Below, piece by piece: positions 26,544 through 35,844 of a stretch of 64,000 nt of DNA; position 1 is the first letter of the stretch, and every line of letters starts with the position of its first letter. A program made the translations under genes and the position numbers. Location: the NCBI RefSeq assembly GCF_039540515.1, contig NZ_BAABFA010000008.1:248001-312000 (forward strand). The letters run 5' to 3'. The stretch comes from Nemorincola caseinilytica (GTDB lineage: Bacteria; Bacteroidota; Bacteroidia; Chitinophagales; Chitinophagaceae). Below the pieces are notes generated by a model. That model was not told where the DNA came from. It did no database searches and saw only the letters and a program-made list of their open reading frames with translations.

Positions 26544-28166
26544 ATGGCTCCCAACAACAAGTTGCTCACCCTGTTGCTCTGCACGGGTATCGCATTCTGC
26601 CTGCTGCAGGTGTGGTTGCCGGGTCATTTCCTCACCTGCGATGGCCCCTGCCACCTCTACAATGCCGGCATAGTGCAACATATGTGGAGTGGTACGGCCG
26701 GCGCTATATACCACCGCTTCTATACCCTTGTCTATTCCACCGATCCCAATAGCCTCACCACCTTCCTGCTTGCCTCCCTGCTCTATGTGGCGCGTGGCCC
26801 TGTGGCAGAGAAGGTGTTTCTTTCGCTCTACATCCTCACATATATACTGGGTTTTGTGGCGCTGCTGCGCAGGCTCGGCGGAAATAGCTACTGGGTGCTT
26901 GTGGTACTGCTTTTCCCTTTTACCTATGCCTTTGCAAAGGGCTTCTATAACTATTCCTTCAGCATAGCCTTCTGGTGCTGGATGGTATGGTGCTGGCTTA
27001 CCTACCTTCAGTGGCAAAGAAAGGTCCACCTCCTGCTGTTCTTTGTCTTCACTGCCCTGTGCTTCTTTACCCACCTGCTGCCGTTCGTGTTCGGTATAGT
27101 TACCTGTGGGGCATTGCTGCTGTCTCATGCCGTAGTAGAGCAGCGGCAGGGTAAGGGCCCGTTCGCACGGGGGCTGCTGCGTGGTGGTGGTGCGCTGGCC
27201 CTAGTGACCGCGCCTTTCATCCTGCTTGCGTTCCGCTTCACGGGTAGCGAGGGTGGGTTGCAAATGCGCCTGGGCTTCTATCTCTACAGGCTGGTAGAGC
27301 TGGTAGAGTTCAAGTATCTCATCAACATCACCGAGGCAGAGAGACCATGGGCCCTCCTCACCGGCCTTGCGCTCACTATACTGGCAGTGGTGGTAGTGGT
27401 GCGTATGGCAAGGAGGTTCACCATACACAGGTACGATGGTCTTTTGCTGGCTCTTGCCATGGTCTTGTTCACTTATGTATGCGTGCCAGAGGAGTTCATG
27501 GGTCGCATGCTCATCATCAGTATACGCGCACAGTTGTTCGTCTACATCCTCATAGCCTGCATCATAGCATACAGGCTCAAAGATGGTCCTGCGAAGGTCA
27601 CGGGCATGGCCCTGCTTTGCATCAGTTTCCTTATGCTGGGTATATGCCGCATTGGCTGCCGCTATGTGGCCGATGAGGCGCTTACCGATCTCCTTAGCGC
27701 AGGCAGATATATAAGGCCGGGTTCTGTGGTACTGCCGCTGGACCTGGCACCTACAGGCCGCGATACAAAGGGCCGAGAGATAGCCAACAGGAATTCTATC
27801 TTCCACCATGCCGCGCAGTATATGGCTGTTGGCAAGCCTCTTATAATGCTGGATAACTATGAGGCCAATATGGGCTATTTCCCCATACGCTGGCAAGATG
27901 ATGTGAACCCCTATCTGCACCTCAGTCGCGAGGCCGGTATAGAGGGCCTGCCGCCTTTTGCCCGCATAGCAGACTATGAGCGCCGCACGGGTGTCTCCGT
28001 ACACTATGTACTGCTGTGGTGCTATCGGCCTGAATTCCTCAAGGATGCCCGTTTCAACGAACTCTATACCGAGATACAGCGCCTATACCACATTGTTTAT
28101 ACTTCCCCTTCCGGCCGCACCATACTTTATGAGCGGAACAAGGAGGCGCTGGTTATGAACAAATGA
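26544..28166 (+). CDS. Polytopic membrane protein, possibly GT-C glycosyltransferase-like
   Basis: A 540-residue inner-membrane protein with about ten to twelve hydrophobic helices in the first ~390 residues and a soluble C-terminal part of ~140 residues. The first periplasmic loop after helix 1 reads LPGHFLTCDGPCHLYNAG, with an acidic residue where GT-C transferases carry their catalytic Asp. That resemblance is weak and I do not assign a reaction. The soluble end contains DNYEANMGYFPIRWQDD. It starts 36 bases after sprA and probably belongs to the same transcript, so a role in cell-surface glycosylation is conceivable but unproven. Confidence 0.7.
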   Translation: MAPNNKLLTLLLCTGIAFCLLQVWLPGHFLTCDGPCHLYNAGIVQHMWSGTAGAIYHRFYTLVYSTDPNSLTTFLLASLLYVARGPVAEKVFLSLYILTYILGFVALLRRLGGNSYWVLVVLLFPFTYAFAKGFYNYSFSIAFWCWMVWCWLTYLQWQRKVHLLLFFVFTALCFFTHLLPFVFGIVTCGALLLSHAVVEQRQGKGPFARGLLRGGGALALVTAPFILLAFRFTGSEGGLQMRLGFYLYRLVELVEFKYLINITEAERPWALLTGLALTILAVVVVVRMARRFTIHRYDGLLLALAMVLFTYVCVPEEFMGRMLIISIRAQLFVYILIACIIAYRLKDGPAKVTGMALLCISFLMLGICRIGCRYVADEALTDLLSAGRYIRPGSVVLPLDLAPTGRDTKGREIANRNSIFHHAAQYMAVGKPLIMLDNYEANMGYFPIRWQDDVNPYLHLSREAGIEGLPPFARIADYERRTGVSVHYVLLWCYRPEFLKDARFNELYTEIQRLYHIVYTSPSGRTILYERNKEALVMNK

Positions 28167-28255
28167 TGCCGGCAAATGCGAACTTTTGCCTACCACCTTG
28201 CTCATGGTCATATATTATGTCTATAGGACTAATGGCCCATTCATTTACTTATCCG

Positions 28256-28263
28256 TAATTTTG
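28256..28263 (+). promoter_or_regulatory. -7 promoter box (TAATTTTG)
   Basis: Exact TAnnTTTG match with only 7 bases before the mnmA ATG, implying an almost leaderless mRNA. Confidence 0.55.
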
Positions 28264-28270
28264 CACCCAC

Positions 28271-29362
28271 ATGAGCAGGAAAGGAAAAGTATTGGTGGCC
28301 ATGAGCGGCGGTATAGACAGTACCGTGAGCGCCCTCATGCTGCACCACCAGGGGTACGAGGTAGTGGGCATCACCATGAAAACATGGGATTATGCATCGG
28401 CAGGCGGCAGCACCAAAGAGACCGGCTGCTGCAACCTCGATTCGTTCAACGATGCACGTGCCGCTGCCGTAGAGCATGGTTTTCCCCATTATGTACTTGA
28501 TATCCGTGAAGAGTTCGGCGATCATGTGGTGAACAACTTCGTGGAAGAATACATAGCAGGCCGCACCCCCAATCCCTGTGTGCTCTGCAATACCCACATC
28601 AAGTGGGCCGCCCTGTTGAAGCGCGCGAATGCCCTCAATTGCGACTACATAGCTACGGGCCATTATGTAAAGGTGCGCGAAGAGAATGGCCGTCATGTGC
28701 TATCAAAGGCGCGCGACCTTACTAAGGATCAGAGCTATGTACTATGGGGCCTCGGCCAGGATTGCCTCTCGCGCAGCATATACCCCCTGGGCGATATGCT
28801 GAAGACCGAAGTGCGCCAATTGGCCTTCGATATGGGCTATAAAGAATTGGCCAAAAAGGCCGAGAGCTATGAGATATGCTTCGTACCCGATAATGACTAC
28901 CGCGGTTTTCTGAAACGCAATGTAGAGGGCCTGGAAGAGCGTGTATCCGGTGGCGATTTCGTACTGGCCGATGGCAAGGTCGTGGGCAAACACAGTGGTT
29001 ATCCATTCTACACCATAGGCCAGCGCAAAGGGCTGGAAGTAGCGATGGGCAAACCCATGTTCGTGACCAACATAATACCCGAGACCAATACCGTAGTGCT
29101 GGGCGAGATACACGAACTGCAAAAAAGCGAAATGCGCGTACATGGCCTGAACATGGTAAAATATGACACCATACAGCCCGGTATGGAGGCTGTGGCCAAG
29201 ATACGCTACCGCGATCCCGGTACCACCAGCACCCTGCAGCCCATAGGCGCCGATGGCGTACACGTTACTTTTCATCATGCGGTCAATAGCATTGCCCCCG
29301 GCCAGTCGGCCGTGTTCTACGAGGGCGATGATGTGATAGCAGGTGGTATCATCACCAGGTAG
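28271..29362 (+). CDS. mnmA: tRNA-specific 2-thiouridylase MnmA
   Basis: A 363-residue cytoplasmic enzyme that puts sulfur on U34 of Lys, Glu and Gln tRNAs. The PP-loop ATP site reads AMSGGIDSTVSALML. The two catalytic cysteines are in TPNPCVLCN and SYEICFVPDN. The middle shows ATGHYVKV and DQSYVLWGL, and the C-terminal beta-barrel ends AVFYEGDDVIAGGII. All conserved elements are present. The start is fixed by the promoter box just upstream. Transcription ends at a hairpin 15 bases after the stop. Confidence 0.96.
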   Translation: MSRKGKVLVAMSGGIDSTVSALMLHHQGYEVVGITMKTWDYASAGGSTKETGCCNLDSFNDARAAAVEHGFPHYVLDIREEFGDHVVNNFVEEYIAGRTPNPCVLCNTHIKWAALLKRANALNCDYIATGHYVKVREENGRHVLSKARDLTKDQSYVLWGLGQDCLSRSIYPLGDMLKTEVRQLAFDMGYKELAKKAESYEICFVPDNDYRGFLKRNVEGLEERVSGGDFVLADGKVVGKHSGYPFYTIGQRKGLEVAMGKPMFVTNIIPETNTVVLGEIHELQKSEMRVHGLNMVKYDTIQPGMEAVAKIRYRDPGTTSTLQPIGADGVHVTFHHAVNSIAPGQSAVFYEGDDVIAGGIITR

Positions 29363-29377
29363 CACAGGCACGAAAAA

Positions 29378-29405
29378 GGAGAACACCCTGATGCGAGTGT
29401 TCTCC
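29378..29405. terminator. Bidirectional hairpin terminator
   Basis: Perfect 9-base stem GGAGAACAC / GTGTTCTCC with a 10-base loop and an A tract on the left, between the convergent mnmA and peptidase genes. Confidence 0.7.
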
Positions 29406-29426
29406 CTATCCTAATGGCCTTTTCAC

Positions 29427-31607
29427 TTACAGGTTATCCAGTATAAAGTTGGTCATTTTAGTATATAGGTGAAGGCTTGTATTGCCGCCTGATATACCAT
29501 GCGCCTTGTCGGGATAATATTCGTTGTCGAACTGCTTGTTGGCCTTTATCAACGCCGTGGTGAACATGGCCGAGTTCTGGAAATGCACATTGTCATCGGC
29601 AGTGCCATGTACCAGCAGCAGGCGGCCTTTCAGCTTGTCTGCCATTTTCTCGGGTGCGTTCTCGTCATAGCCCTTAGGATTCTCCTGTGGGGTACGCATA
29701 TAGCGCTCGGTATAGATGTTGTCGTAGTACCGCCAGTTGGTGACGGGCGCCACCGATATAGCCGTCTTGAACACATCGTTCCCCTTCATGATGCAGGTAG
29801 CGCTCATGAAGCCTCCATAGCTCCAGCCCCATATACCTATACGGCCGGCATCTACATAGGGTAGCGCTGCCAGGCTCTTCGCTACTGCTATCTGGTCATC
29901 GCTCTCGTACTTTCCCAGTTGCATATAGGTCTTTTTGCGGAACGCCTCTCCCCTGTAGCCGGTGCCGGTGCCATCGGCACATACTATTATATAGCCATGC
30001 TGTGCCAGCATCTGGTGCCAGTAGTAGTTGCCAATGGGGAATTTGTCGGCCACCTGCTGCGACCCCGGCCCACTGTACTGGAACATCAGCACAGGGTATT
30101 TCTTCGATGGGTCGAAATTGGGGGGCGTTATCATCCATGCATTCAGTGTAGCGGCCGCACCCTGTACCTTTACCATCTTCAGCTTGCCCAGGTCGTACTC
30201 ATCCAGTTTTGCCTGCAGCTCGTGGTTGTCCTCCAGCGTGCGTACTATATTGCCCTTAGCATCGCGCAGGTAATATACCGGCACCTTGTTGAGCATAGAG
30301 TACCTATCCAGGAAATAGTTATTCCCTTCGCAGGGCGTTATAGCGTGTGTGCCATTCTCCGGTGTCAGGCATTTGCGGTTGTTGCCGGTATAGTCGGTCA
30401 CATACAGTTGCCGTTGCAGGGGCGACCTGTCGGCTGCGGTATAATATACAAGGCCACGTTTTACGTCCACTGCTGTCAGCGCCTCTACATCGTAGCTGCC
30501 TTTTGTGAGGTCGGTAAGGCGCTGCGCGCTCCAGTCCCAATGGTACAGGTGCTTATAGCCATTGCGCTCGCTGCCCAGCACCATAGAGTGGCCATCTTTC
30601 AGAAAGGTGATGTCATCGTCTATCTCTATATAACATTTGTTCTCCTCGCGGTATATGTAGGACGATGTGCCGGTAGCGGCATCAGAGAGCAGCATATCCA
30701 GTTTGTTCTGCCTGCGGTTCAGGCGGTATATACATAGTTTCGACGCATCCCCTGCCCATTTTATGCGTGGCAGGTACTGGTCGGTCTCTTTGCCTGTATT
30801 AGCGGTAGTGGTGCGTTTGCTTTGCAGGTCGTACATCTTTATCTGCACAACAGAATTACGCTCACCTGCCTTGGGATATTTGTATGTGTACTGGTCGGGG
30901 TAGAGGCCTGTATATTTTGCCATTGTATATTCCGGTACCAGGCTTTCATCAAAACGATAGTATGCAAGGTAGCGGCCGTTCTTTGCCCATTCGAACGCCT
31001 TGGTGAAGGAGAACTCTTCCTCGTACACCCAGTCGCAATTCCCGTTTATGATACGGCCTTTGGCGCCATCATTGGTCACAGGTACTACCATATCGGTAGC
31101 TATGTCTTTATAGTACAGGTTATTGTTCTTTACGAACGCTACCTTACTGCCATCGGGCGAGAAAGTGGCATGCAATACTTTATCATAGTCCAGCAGCTTT
31201 ATACTGCCCGATGATATATCGTACATGAATACCCGCCGCAACTGCGAGTGCCTGTATATATGCTCGCCCTCTGCAAAAAGAAGCATCATTTCTTCATTTT
31301 CGCTGAGTGTATACCCTTCTATCTCCAGCTCCTTACCGCTGAACTTGTCTATGCTGTTATCAAAAAGGGTGCGCAGCTTATCGCCGGTGGCAAGGTCGTA
31401 CACGCGTATGTATATCCTCTTGCCTTCGCGGTCTATTTGTGTGTAGTGTTTGCCATTCTTCATGGCGTTGAAGCCCGGTACCCCCTTCATCCTGAAGGTG
31501 CCGTTCTTGTATATGTCCTCAAGGGTTATCTTCTTTTCGCCGTCCCGGGCAGTAACGGGAAGTGATGCAGTGGCCAATGCCACTAGCAGCAATATGGTTT
31601 TGCGCAT
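29427..31607 (-). CDS. Dipeptidyl peptidase IV family serine peptidase (S9B), exported
   Basis: A 726-residue exported prolyl dipeptidyl peptidase that trims X-Pro dipeptides from peptide N-termini, probably in the periplasm. The ATG at 31607 begins directly with a signal peptide (MRKTILLLVALATASLPVTA); an in-frame ATG 48 bases upstream would only add a basic tail. An N-terminal beta-propeller (about 30-470) includes the DPP-IV substrate-amine motif region CDWVYEEEFSF, whose glutamate pair binds the peptide amino terminus. The C-terminal alpha/beta-hydrolase carries the nucleophile in GIWGWSYGGFMS, Asp in HGTADDNVHF and His in KAHGISG. All three catalytic residues are visible. Confidence 0.93.
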   Translation of the reverse strand: MRKTILLLVALATASLPVTARDGEKKITLEDIYKNGTFRMKGVPGFNAMKNGKHYTQIDREGKRIYIRVYDLATGDKLRTLFDNSIDKFSGKELEIEGYTLSENEEMMLLFAEGEHIYRHSQLRRVFMYDISSGSIKLLDYDKVLHATFSPDGSKVAFVKNNNLYYKDIATDMVVPVTNDGAKGRIINGNCDWVYEEEFSFTKAFEWAKNGRYLAYYRFDESLVPEYTMAKYTGLYPDQYTYKYPKAGERNSVVQIKMYDLQSKRTTTANTGKETDQYLPRIKWAGDASKLCIYRLNRRQNKLDMLLSDAATGTSSYIYREENKCYIEIDDDITFLKDGHSMVLGSERNGYKHLYHWDWSAQRLTDLTKGSYDVEALTAVDVKRGLVYYTAADRSPLQRQLYVTDYTGNNRKCLTPENGTHAITPCEGNNYFLDRYSMLNKVPVYYLRDAKGNIVRTLEDNHELQAKLDEYDLGKLKMVKVQGAAATLNAWMITPPNFDPSKKYPVLMFQYSGPGSQQVADKFPIGNYYWHQMLAQHGYIIVCADGTGTGYRGEAFRKKTYMQLGKYESDDQIAVAKSLAALPYVDAGRIGIWGWSYGGFMSATCIMKGNDVFKTAISVAPVTNWRYYDNIYTERYMRTPQENPKGYDENAPEKMADKLKGRLLLVHGTADDNVHFQNSAMFTTALIKANKQFDNEYYPDKAHGISGGNTSLHLYTKMTNFILDNL

Positions 31608-31719
31608 GACCGTATAATGGTTGTTCAGGGTGAAGATACGGCGTTGCGCGCACAATATATGTATGGCTATACTATTGTGTAAGGGGGTAAAAATGGGGTT
31701 ATTTCCCTGTGAATGGGCC

Positions 31720-32019
31720 TTAGGCGCCTATAGTTGCCTGTATGCCCCTGTCTATAAGGGCCTCGGCTTGCGGGCGCAACTCTTCGAATGAGCCTCTTTT
31801 TACACCGCATTTGCCTTTGTGATGAATGATAAGCGCACATTGTTCGGCCTGTATATGCTCGTGCCTGCATATCTCTACCAATGATGCTATCACCCAGTCG
31901 AAGGTGTTCACATCATCGTTCCATACTACGAGGTCGTGAAGTTCCTGCTCTATTACCTCTACAGCCTCATCATTTTCGGTCTGCCACTGTGTAGCATCAT
32001 TGTATACTCCCATACTCAT
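31720..32019 (-). CDS. clpS: ClpS, ATP-dependent Clp protease adaptor
   Basis: A 99-residue adaptor that binds N-degron residues and delivers such proteins to ClpAP-type proteases. Family motifs are LVVWNDDVNTFDWVIASL (the NDD segment lines the N-end pocket), HEHIQAEQCALIIHHKGKC and a C-terminal helix. The -7 promoter box lies only 4 bases upstream of the ATG at 32019. Translation may therefore begin at the second in-frame ATG at 32013 or from a leaderless mRNA. The extended N-terminus, normally the part that acts on the Clp ATPase, is present in about 20 residues. Confidence 0.93.
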   Translation of the reverse strand: MSMGVYNDATQWQTENDEAVEVIEQELHDLVVWNDDVNTFDWVIASLVEICRHEHIQAEQCALIIHHKGKCGVKRGSFEELRPQAEALIDRGIQATIGA

Positions 32020-32023
32020 ATTG

Positions 32024-32031
32024 CAAAAATA
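32024..32031 (-). promoter_or_regulatory. -7 promoter box (TATTTTTG on minus strand)
   Basis: Exact TAnnTTTG match, 4 bases from the clpS ATG. Confidence 0.5.
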
Positions 32032-32066
32032 AGGAAGAAGTGAATAACTGGAGCATAGTTTTTGAG

Positions 32067-32486
32067 CTAATTGCTTTTCAAGAGCGTTCCTTTATCGTAA
32101 CGCACGAAAAAAGCTATCCACATAGAACGTGACCATCGCTGTAATATGGGCTGCATGGCCATGATGATGGCCGCATTGGCTGCCAGCCACCATAGTATAC
32201 TATTGTCCTGCAGGGATATGCCCAGTATGAGCCACCATAGCACGAAGGTGAGGGCAGTGAACATAATAGTAAGCCCATAACTCACATAACCGGTACCGAA
32301 GTAGAAGCCGGTCTCCAGCTCGTACTTCTGCCCACATACCGGGCAGTTCTCGGGCATAGCTACGGTTTTACCCCACTTATAAGGGTTCTTGTAAGTGAAA
32401 AGGTGACCCTTTCTGCAGCGTGGACATTTATTGGTCAGTACGCTCCACAACAGGCCGGGAGCATTGCCTTCTTTTTGTGCACACAT
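32067..32486 (-). CDS. DUF983 family small membrane protein
   Basis: A 139-residue protein with two CxxC pairs near the N-terminus (NKCPRCRKG and ENCPVCGQKYE), which form a zinc-ribbon-like unit. Two hydrophobic helices follow (about residues 65-115: VSYGLTIMFTALTFVLWWL and WWLAANAAIIMAM). This matches DUF983, a family of unknown function common in Bacteroidota and Alphaproteobacteria. It begins 6 bases after the AraC-family regulator gene, so the two are one operon and the regulator may control it. Confidence 0.88.
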   Translation of the reverse strand: MCAQKEGNAPGLLWSVLTNKCPRCRKGHLFTYKNPYKWGKTVAMPENCPVCGQKYELETGFYFGTGYVSYGLTIMFTALTFVLWWLILGISLQDNSILWWLAANAAIIMAMQPILQRWSRSMWIAFFVRYDKGTLLKSN

Positions 32487-32492
32487 ATACTT

Positions 32493-33386
32493 TTATTTTT
32501 CGCTTTCGGGCCGTGCCCTGAACTGCTCAGGGGTCATACCCGTATATTTTTTAAAGAATTTCGTGAAATAGGAATTGTCGCTGAAATTGAGCTGCCATGC
32601 TATTTCGGCCACACTTATGCCATGCCCTACCAATAGTCTTTTCGCCTCCAGTAGCACCCTGTCGCGTATCACCTCGCCTGCCGACCGGCCCAGCAGGTCG
32701 TTGCAGAGGGCATTCAGGTGATTGGGCGTGATGTAAAGCATAGCCGCATACTCTTTTGGCAGCCGCTTTGCAGCATAGTACTGCTCTACCAGCTTTCTGA
32801 AATTGCGCAGCAGTAAATGGCTGTGCCCGGGCGCCTGTTTCTTATCCTGCACCGGCATATCGCGCAGCACAGTGATGAAAATGGAGAGCAAGTATATCCT
32901 TATCATCTCACCGGCCATCGGTGCATCGCCTGCGGCCTCGGCCACTACCCTGGCCAGCAGTTGCTCTACCTCCATCCTGGCATCGCCCAGCGTCACCACT
33001 CCCTCCGCAGCTATCCCACTAAAAAAGGGGAACTGCTCCAGGTATTGCCCTTCTTTGAGAAAGGAATGCATGAGCTGTTCGGAAAAATTGATGACATAAC
33101 CATCTATACGCCCCTCGAAATGCCAGCTATGCACCTGCCCGGGTATCATGAAATATACCTGGCCGGGCTCTACGCGAAACGTCTCGAAATCTATACTGTG
33201 TTTACCACTGCCTTCTGTGAAATATACCAAGTGATAAAAAGAATGGCGGTGCGGAAAGCGCAGGTCCTTTTGCCGCTGCAGGTAATGGGCCAGTCCTTCT
33301 GCGGTTATATCCTCGCGCAGGTGCCGGGTATCGGCCAGGGAGCATATATCATATACAGGGATGGTATTTTTTACCTGTTGTTGCAT
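32493..33386 (-). CDS. AraC-family transcriptional regulator with cupin sensor
   Basis: A 297-residue one-component regulator. The N-terminal cupin (about 25-150) includes FPHRHSFYHLVYFTEGSGKH and PGQVYFMIPGQVHSW. The C-terminal AraC domain (about 190-290) holds two helix-turn-helix motifs, the second reading VAEIAWQLNFSDNSYFTKFF and then TGMTPEQFRARPE. The ligand is unknown. Its ATG at 33386 lies only 4 bases after an exact TAnnTTTG box, so the mRNA is probably leaderless. It is followed by the DUF983 gene after 6 bases. Confidence 0.92.
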   Translation of the reverse strand: MQQQVKNTIPVYDICSLADTRHLREDITAEGLAHYLQRQKDLRFPHRHSFYHLVYFTEGSGKHSIDFETFRVEPGQVYFMIPGQVHSWHFEGRIDGYVINFSEQLMHSFLKEGQYLEQFPFFSGIAAEGVVTLGDARMEVEQLLARVVAEAAGDAPMAGEMIRIYLLSIFITVLRDMPVQDKKQAPGHSHLLLRNFRKLVEQYYAAKRLPKEYAAMLYITPNHLNALCNDLLGRSAGEVIRDRVLLEAKRLLVGHGISVAEIAWQLNFSDNSYFTKFFKKYTGMTPEQFRARPESEK

Positions 33387-33390
33387 ACTG

Positions 33391-33398
33391 CAAAGCTA
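33391..33398 (-). promoter_or_regulatory. -7 promoter box (TAGCTTTG on minus strand)
   Basis: Exact TAnnTTTG match, 4 bases from the AraC-family start codon; the same 8-mer is seen before the DUF4402 operon. Confidence 0.5.
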
Positions 33399-33544
33399 CG
33401 CAGATGCCGAATGACGGCATTGTATGTTTCGCCTGTTTTGTGGTACTTTTTACTGTATATGCTATTTTGAGTATGAAAGAGCATACAGGTATCGCTATTG
33501 CCGGCAGCTAATGGCAGTAGTAAGAATATGCCGATGGGCTGTAG

Positions 33545-33552
33545 TATATTTG
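33545..33552 (+). promoter_or_regulatory. -7 promoter box (TATATTTG)
   Basis: Exact match, 20 bases before the ATG at 33573. It lies inside a longer possible reading from 33498, so it argues for the shorter start. Confidence 0.5.
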
Positions 33553-33572
33553 TACGCACTCCTTCCTCCCCG

Positions 33573-34592
33573 ATGATCAACAACCGCGAACTGACGGTAA
33601 CCCATTACTACAGAGAGCCACGGAATACCGGTGTCTCTATAGAAGGTATCTTCCGAACGGTAAAGCAAGACCTGGAGGGACGAGCCGCAATTCGCGATCA
33701 TGTGTGCGACCCCAAGCAGTCTAGGGTAAAGAATACCCTGGAGGCCGCTAAATACGCCAGCGATATAAATCATATAACAGGTGATGTGAACTTCCTGGCG
33801 CTGGGCCTGCGCGGGCATCGCAATATCCTGACCATACACGACCTGGGGTACTATGAGAATCCTGTACACTCCCGGCTAAAGCATCTTATATATCACACAT
33901 TCTGGTTCGCACTGCCACTGCGATACATAGATGTGGTGACAGTGGTGTCGGAGTTCACACGCAACAAGCTGCTGCAGTATTTCAAGTATCCCGAGCATAA
34001 GATACGCGTGATAGCCGACCCGGTAAAGCCTGCATTCAGGTATATGCACAAAGACCAGCTGCACAGCAAACCTGTGGTGCTGATGCTGGGCACGGGCAAG
34101 CACAAGAACCTGGATAACCTGATAGAGGCCGCACGGGATATGAATGTGCACCTGGACATAGTAGGCTGGCCTGCGCAGGACGAACTGGACCGACTGAAAG
34201 GCTACGGCATATCGCATACCATATACAACCGGCTGACCGATGAGGAGGTATACCAGCGATACCTGAATTGCGATATACTCTTCATCGCATCGCACTACGA
34301 GGGTTTTGGTATGCCCATCATAGAGGCGCAGGCGGTAGGCAGGCCTGTTATAACCAGCAACATAGGCGCCATGCTGGAAGTAGGTAAGGGCTCTGCTGTG
34401 CTGGTAGACCCCAAAGACCCCAGGCAGATACGAGATGAACTGGTGGCGCTGGCAAAGGACCGGATGTACTATGGTGATGTAGTAAAACGCGGCCTTAAGA
34501 ATGCAGCACGATTCGACCATAGGGTGATATCGGAGCAATACCTGGAACTATATAAGGAGATATACCGCGATATGCGTACCCGGGGCAAATAG
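33573..34592 (+). CDS. GT4-family glycosyltransferase
   Basis: A 339-residue GT-B-fold transferase of the GT4 family. The N-terminal half contains ILTIHDLGYYENP and VVTVVSEFTRNKLLQYF. The C-terminal nucleotide-sugar half contains VLMLGTGKHKNLDNLIEA, the loop LFIASHYEGFGMPIIEAQAV (the EGFGMPIIEA signature, whose two glutamates frame the sugar-phosphate site) and ARFDHRVISEQYL. The ATG at 33573 is chosen because the promoter box lies upstream of it. Acceptor unknown; surface polysaccharide or glycoprotein synthesis is likely. Convergent with the permease gene after 16 bases. Confidence 0.88.
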   Translation: MINNRELTVTHYYREPRNTGVSIEGIFRTVKQDLEGRAAIRDHVCDPKQSRVKNTLEAAKYASDINHITGDVNFLALGLRGHRNILTIHDLGYYENPVHSRLKHLIYHTFWFALPLRYIDVVTVVSEFTRNKLLQYFKYPEHKIRVIADPVKPAFRYMHKDQLHSKPVVLMLGTGKHKNLDNLIEAARDMNVHLDIVGWPAQDELDRLKGYGISHTIYNRLTDEEVYQRYLNCDILFIASHYEGFGMPIIEAQAVGRPVITSNIGAMLEVGKGSAVLVDPKDPRQIRDELVALAKDRMYYGDVVKRGLKNAARFDHRVISEQYLELYKEIYRDMRTRGK

Positions 34593-34608
34593 CCTTTGGA
34601 ACAATACC

Positions 34609-35844
34609 TTAGGCGCTACGCAGTGCAGGGGCGGCCGCTCTTACGGCCCGTACCGCAGGGTACCATGCGGCCAGTATACCTACCACCATTACTGTTACTA
34701 TCACAAGCAAGAGGTCCAGCGAATGTATCTCTACGGGATAGGCATCCATCAGGAATGCGCCACCTACCTTCACCAGGCCGAATTGTAACTGAGCCAGGCA
34801 CAGCAGTACACCCAGTACGAGACCGGCCAACCCACCGGCGAGCGACCACAGTATACCCTCGGTGATGAACACCGAGCGTATGGTGCCCTGCTCGGCGCCC
34901 ATGGCACGCAGTATGGCTATATCTTTCTGTTTTTCCAGCACCAGTACCGAGAGCGCGCCCACCATATTGAACGAGGCCACCAGCAGCACCATTACCAGTA
35001 TAGCGTATATGGCCCACTTCTCTGACCGCATAACAGTGAATATGGTCTTGTTCTGCTCGTAGCGGGTCTCTACTTTGTAGCCGGTTCCCAGCAATTGCTG
35101 CAGGGCGGCCTTTACTTCCTCTTCACGGTCCACATCTATCTTCATCTCTAAGGACGAGTACTTGCCCTCTTCATTGAAAAGTGTCTGTACAAGCGGCAGG
35201 GGAGCGAGTATGTACCTGTCATCGAACTCGTCGGATATGCGGAACTCGCCTGCCGGGTGCAGTTGCAGCCTGCGGTATGCCGATGTGGGATCGGCAATGA
35301 AATTGGTGTTCTGGGCATTGCCATACCATACCTCTATCATGCCGAACACATTGTCGATATGCACGCCCAGCTCGTTGAGCATGCTGGCGCCCGCTATGGC
35401 CGTGTAAGGGTTGCCTGCTGATACGCTGTCCTCGCCCGCCAGTGACCCTGTTATATCATTCACTCTCAGGTAGGTGCGGTCTATACCTTTCAGGGTGGCT
35501 ATGCGGCGCTCGCCGCTGCGCTCACTGCTTACTATCACATTATCCTCCAGCACTGTAGTGAGGAGGTGTATACCCGGCACCTGCCGTACCGCTGCCAGCT
35601 TTGCGGCATCCAGCCTGAAGAATTTGCCCCGCGCGGCAGTGACCCGCATATCGGGGTAGAAGCCTTTGTAGAGGTCCTTCACTACACCCTCCAGTCCATT
35701 GAATATGGAGAATACTATGACCATGGCCGCACTGCTGACCGCAATGGCCACCATACTGATACGCGACAGCAGTGGGGCCGCATTCGCGGTGCGCTTGCCA
35801 CGCAGGTACCTCCATGCCAGCTGCCATATCAGTGTGCGATTCAT
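34609..35844 (-). CDS. LolC/LolE-like FtsX-family ABC transporter permease
   Basis: A 411-residue inner-membrane permease. One helix near residues 28-48 (SMVAIAVSSAAMVIVFSIFN) precedes a ~220-residue periplasmic domain. Three C-terminal helices follow (AIYAILVMVLLVASFNMVGA, the GLAGLVLGVLLCLA region and LLLVIVTVMVVGILAAWYP). The coupling segment (KDIAILRAMGAEQGTI) is typical of LolCE/MacB-type permeases that extract lipoproteins or drive envelope processes. The ATP-binding subunit is not in the window. Its ATG directly abuts the rbfA stop codon with no bases between, so the two are translationally coupled. Confidence 0.9.
   Translation of the reverse strand: MNRTLIWQLAWRYLRGKRTANAAPLLSRISMVAIAVSSAAMVIVFSIFNGLEGVVKDLYKGFYPDMRVTAARGKFFRLDAAKLAAVRQVPGIHLLTTVLEDNVIVSSERSGERRIATLKGIDRTYLRVNDITGSLAGEDSVSAGNPYTAIAGASMLNELGVHIDNVFGMIEVWYGNAQNTNFIADPTSAYRRLQLHPAGEFRISDEFDDRYILAPLPLVQTLFNEEGKYSSLEMKIDVDREEEVKAALQQLLGTGYKVETRYEQNKTIFTVMRSEKWAIYAILVMVLLVASFNMVGALSVLVLEKQKDIAILRAMGAEQGTIRSVFITEGILWSLAGGLAGLVLGVLLCLAQLQFGLVKVGGAFLMDAYPVEIHSLDLLLVIVTVMVVGILAAWYPAVRAVRAAAPALRSA

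Noticed and set aside
24390..27128. A 912-codon open frame antisense to sprA and the following gene (and a 510-codon frame antisense to the MMPL gene at 2766-4298).
   Set aside because: Composition is biased in the way expected from the codon use of the real gene read on the other strand, there is no signal peptide or known domain, and the sense genes are unmistakable.
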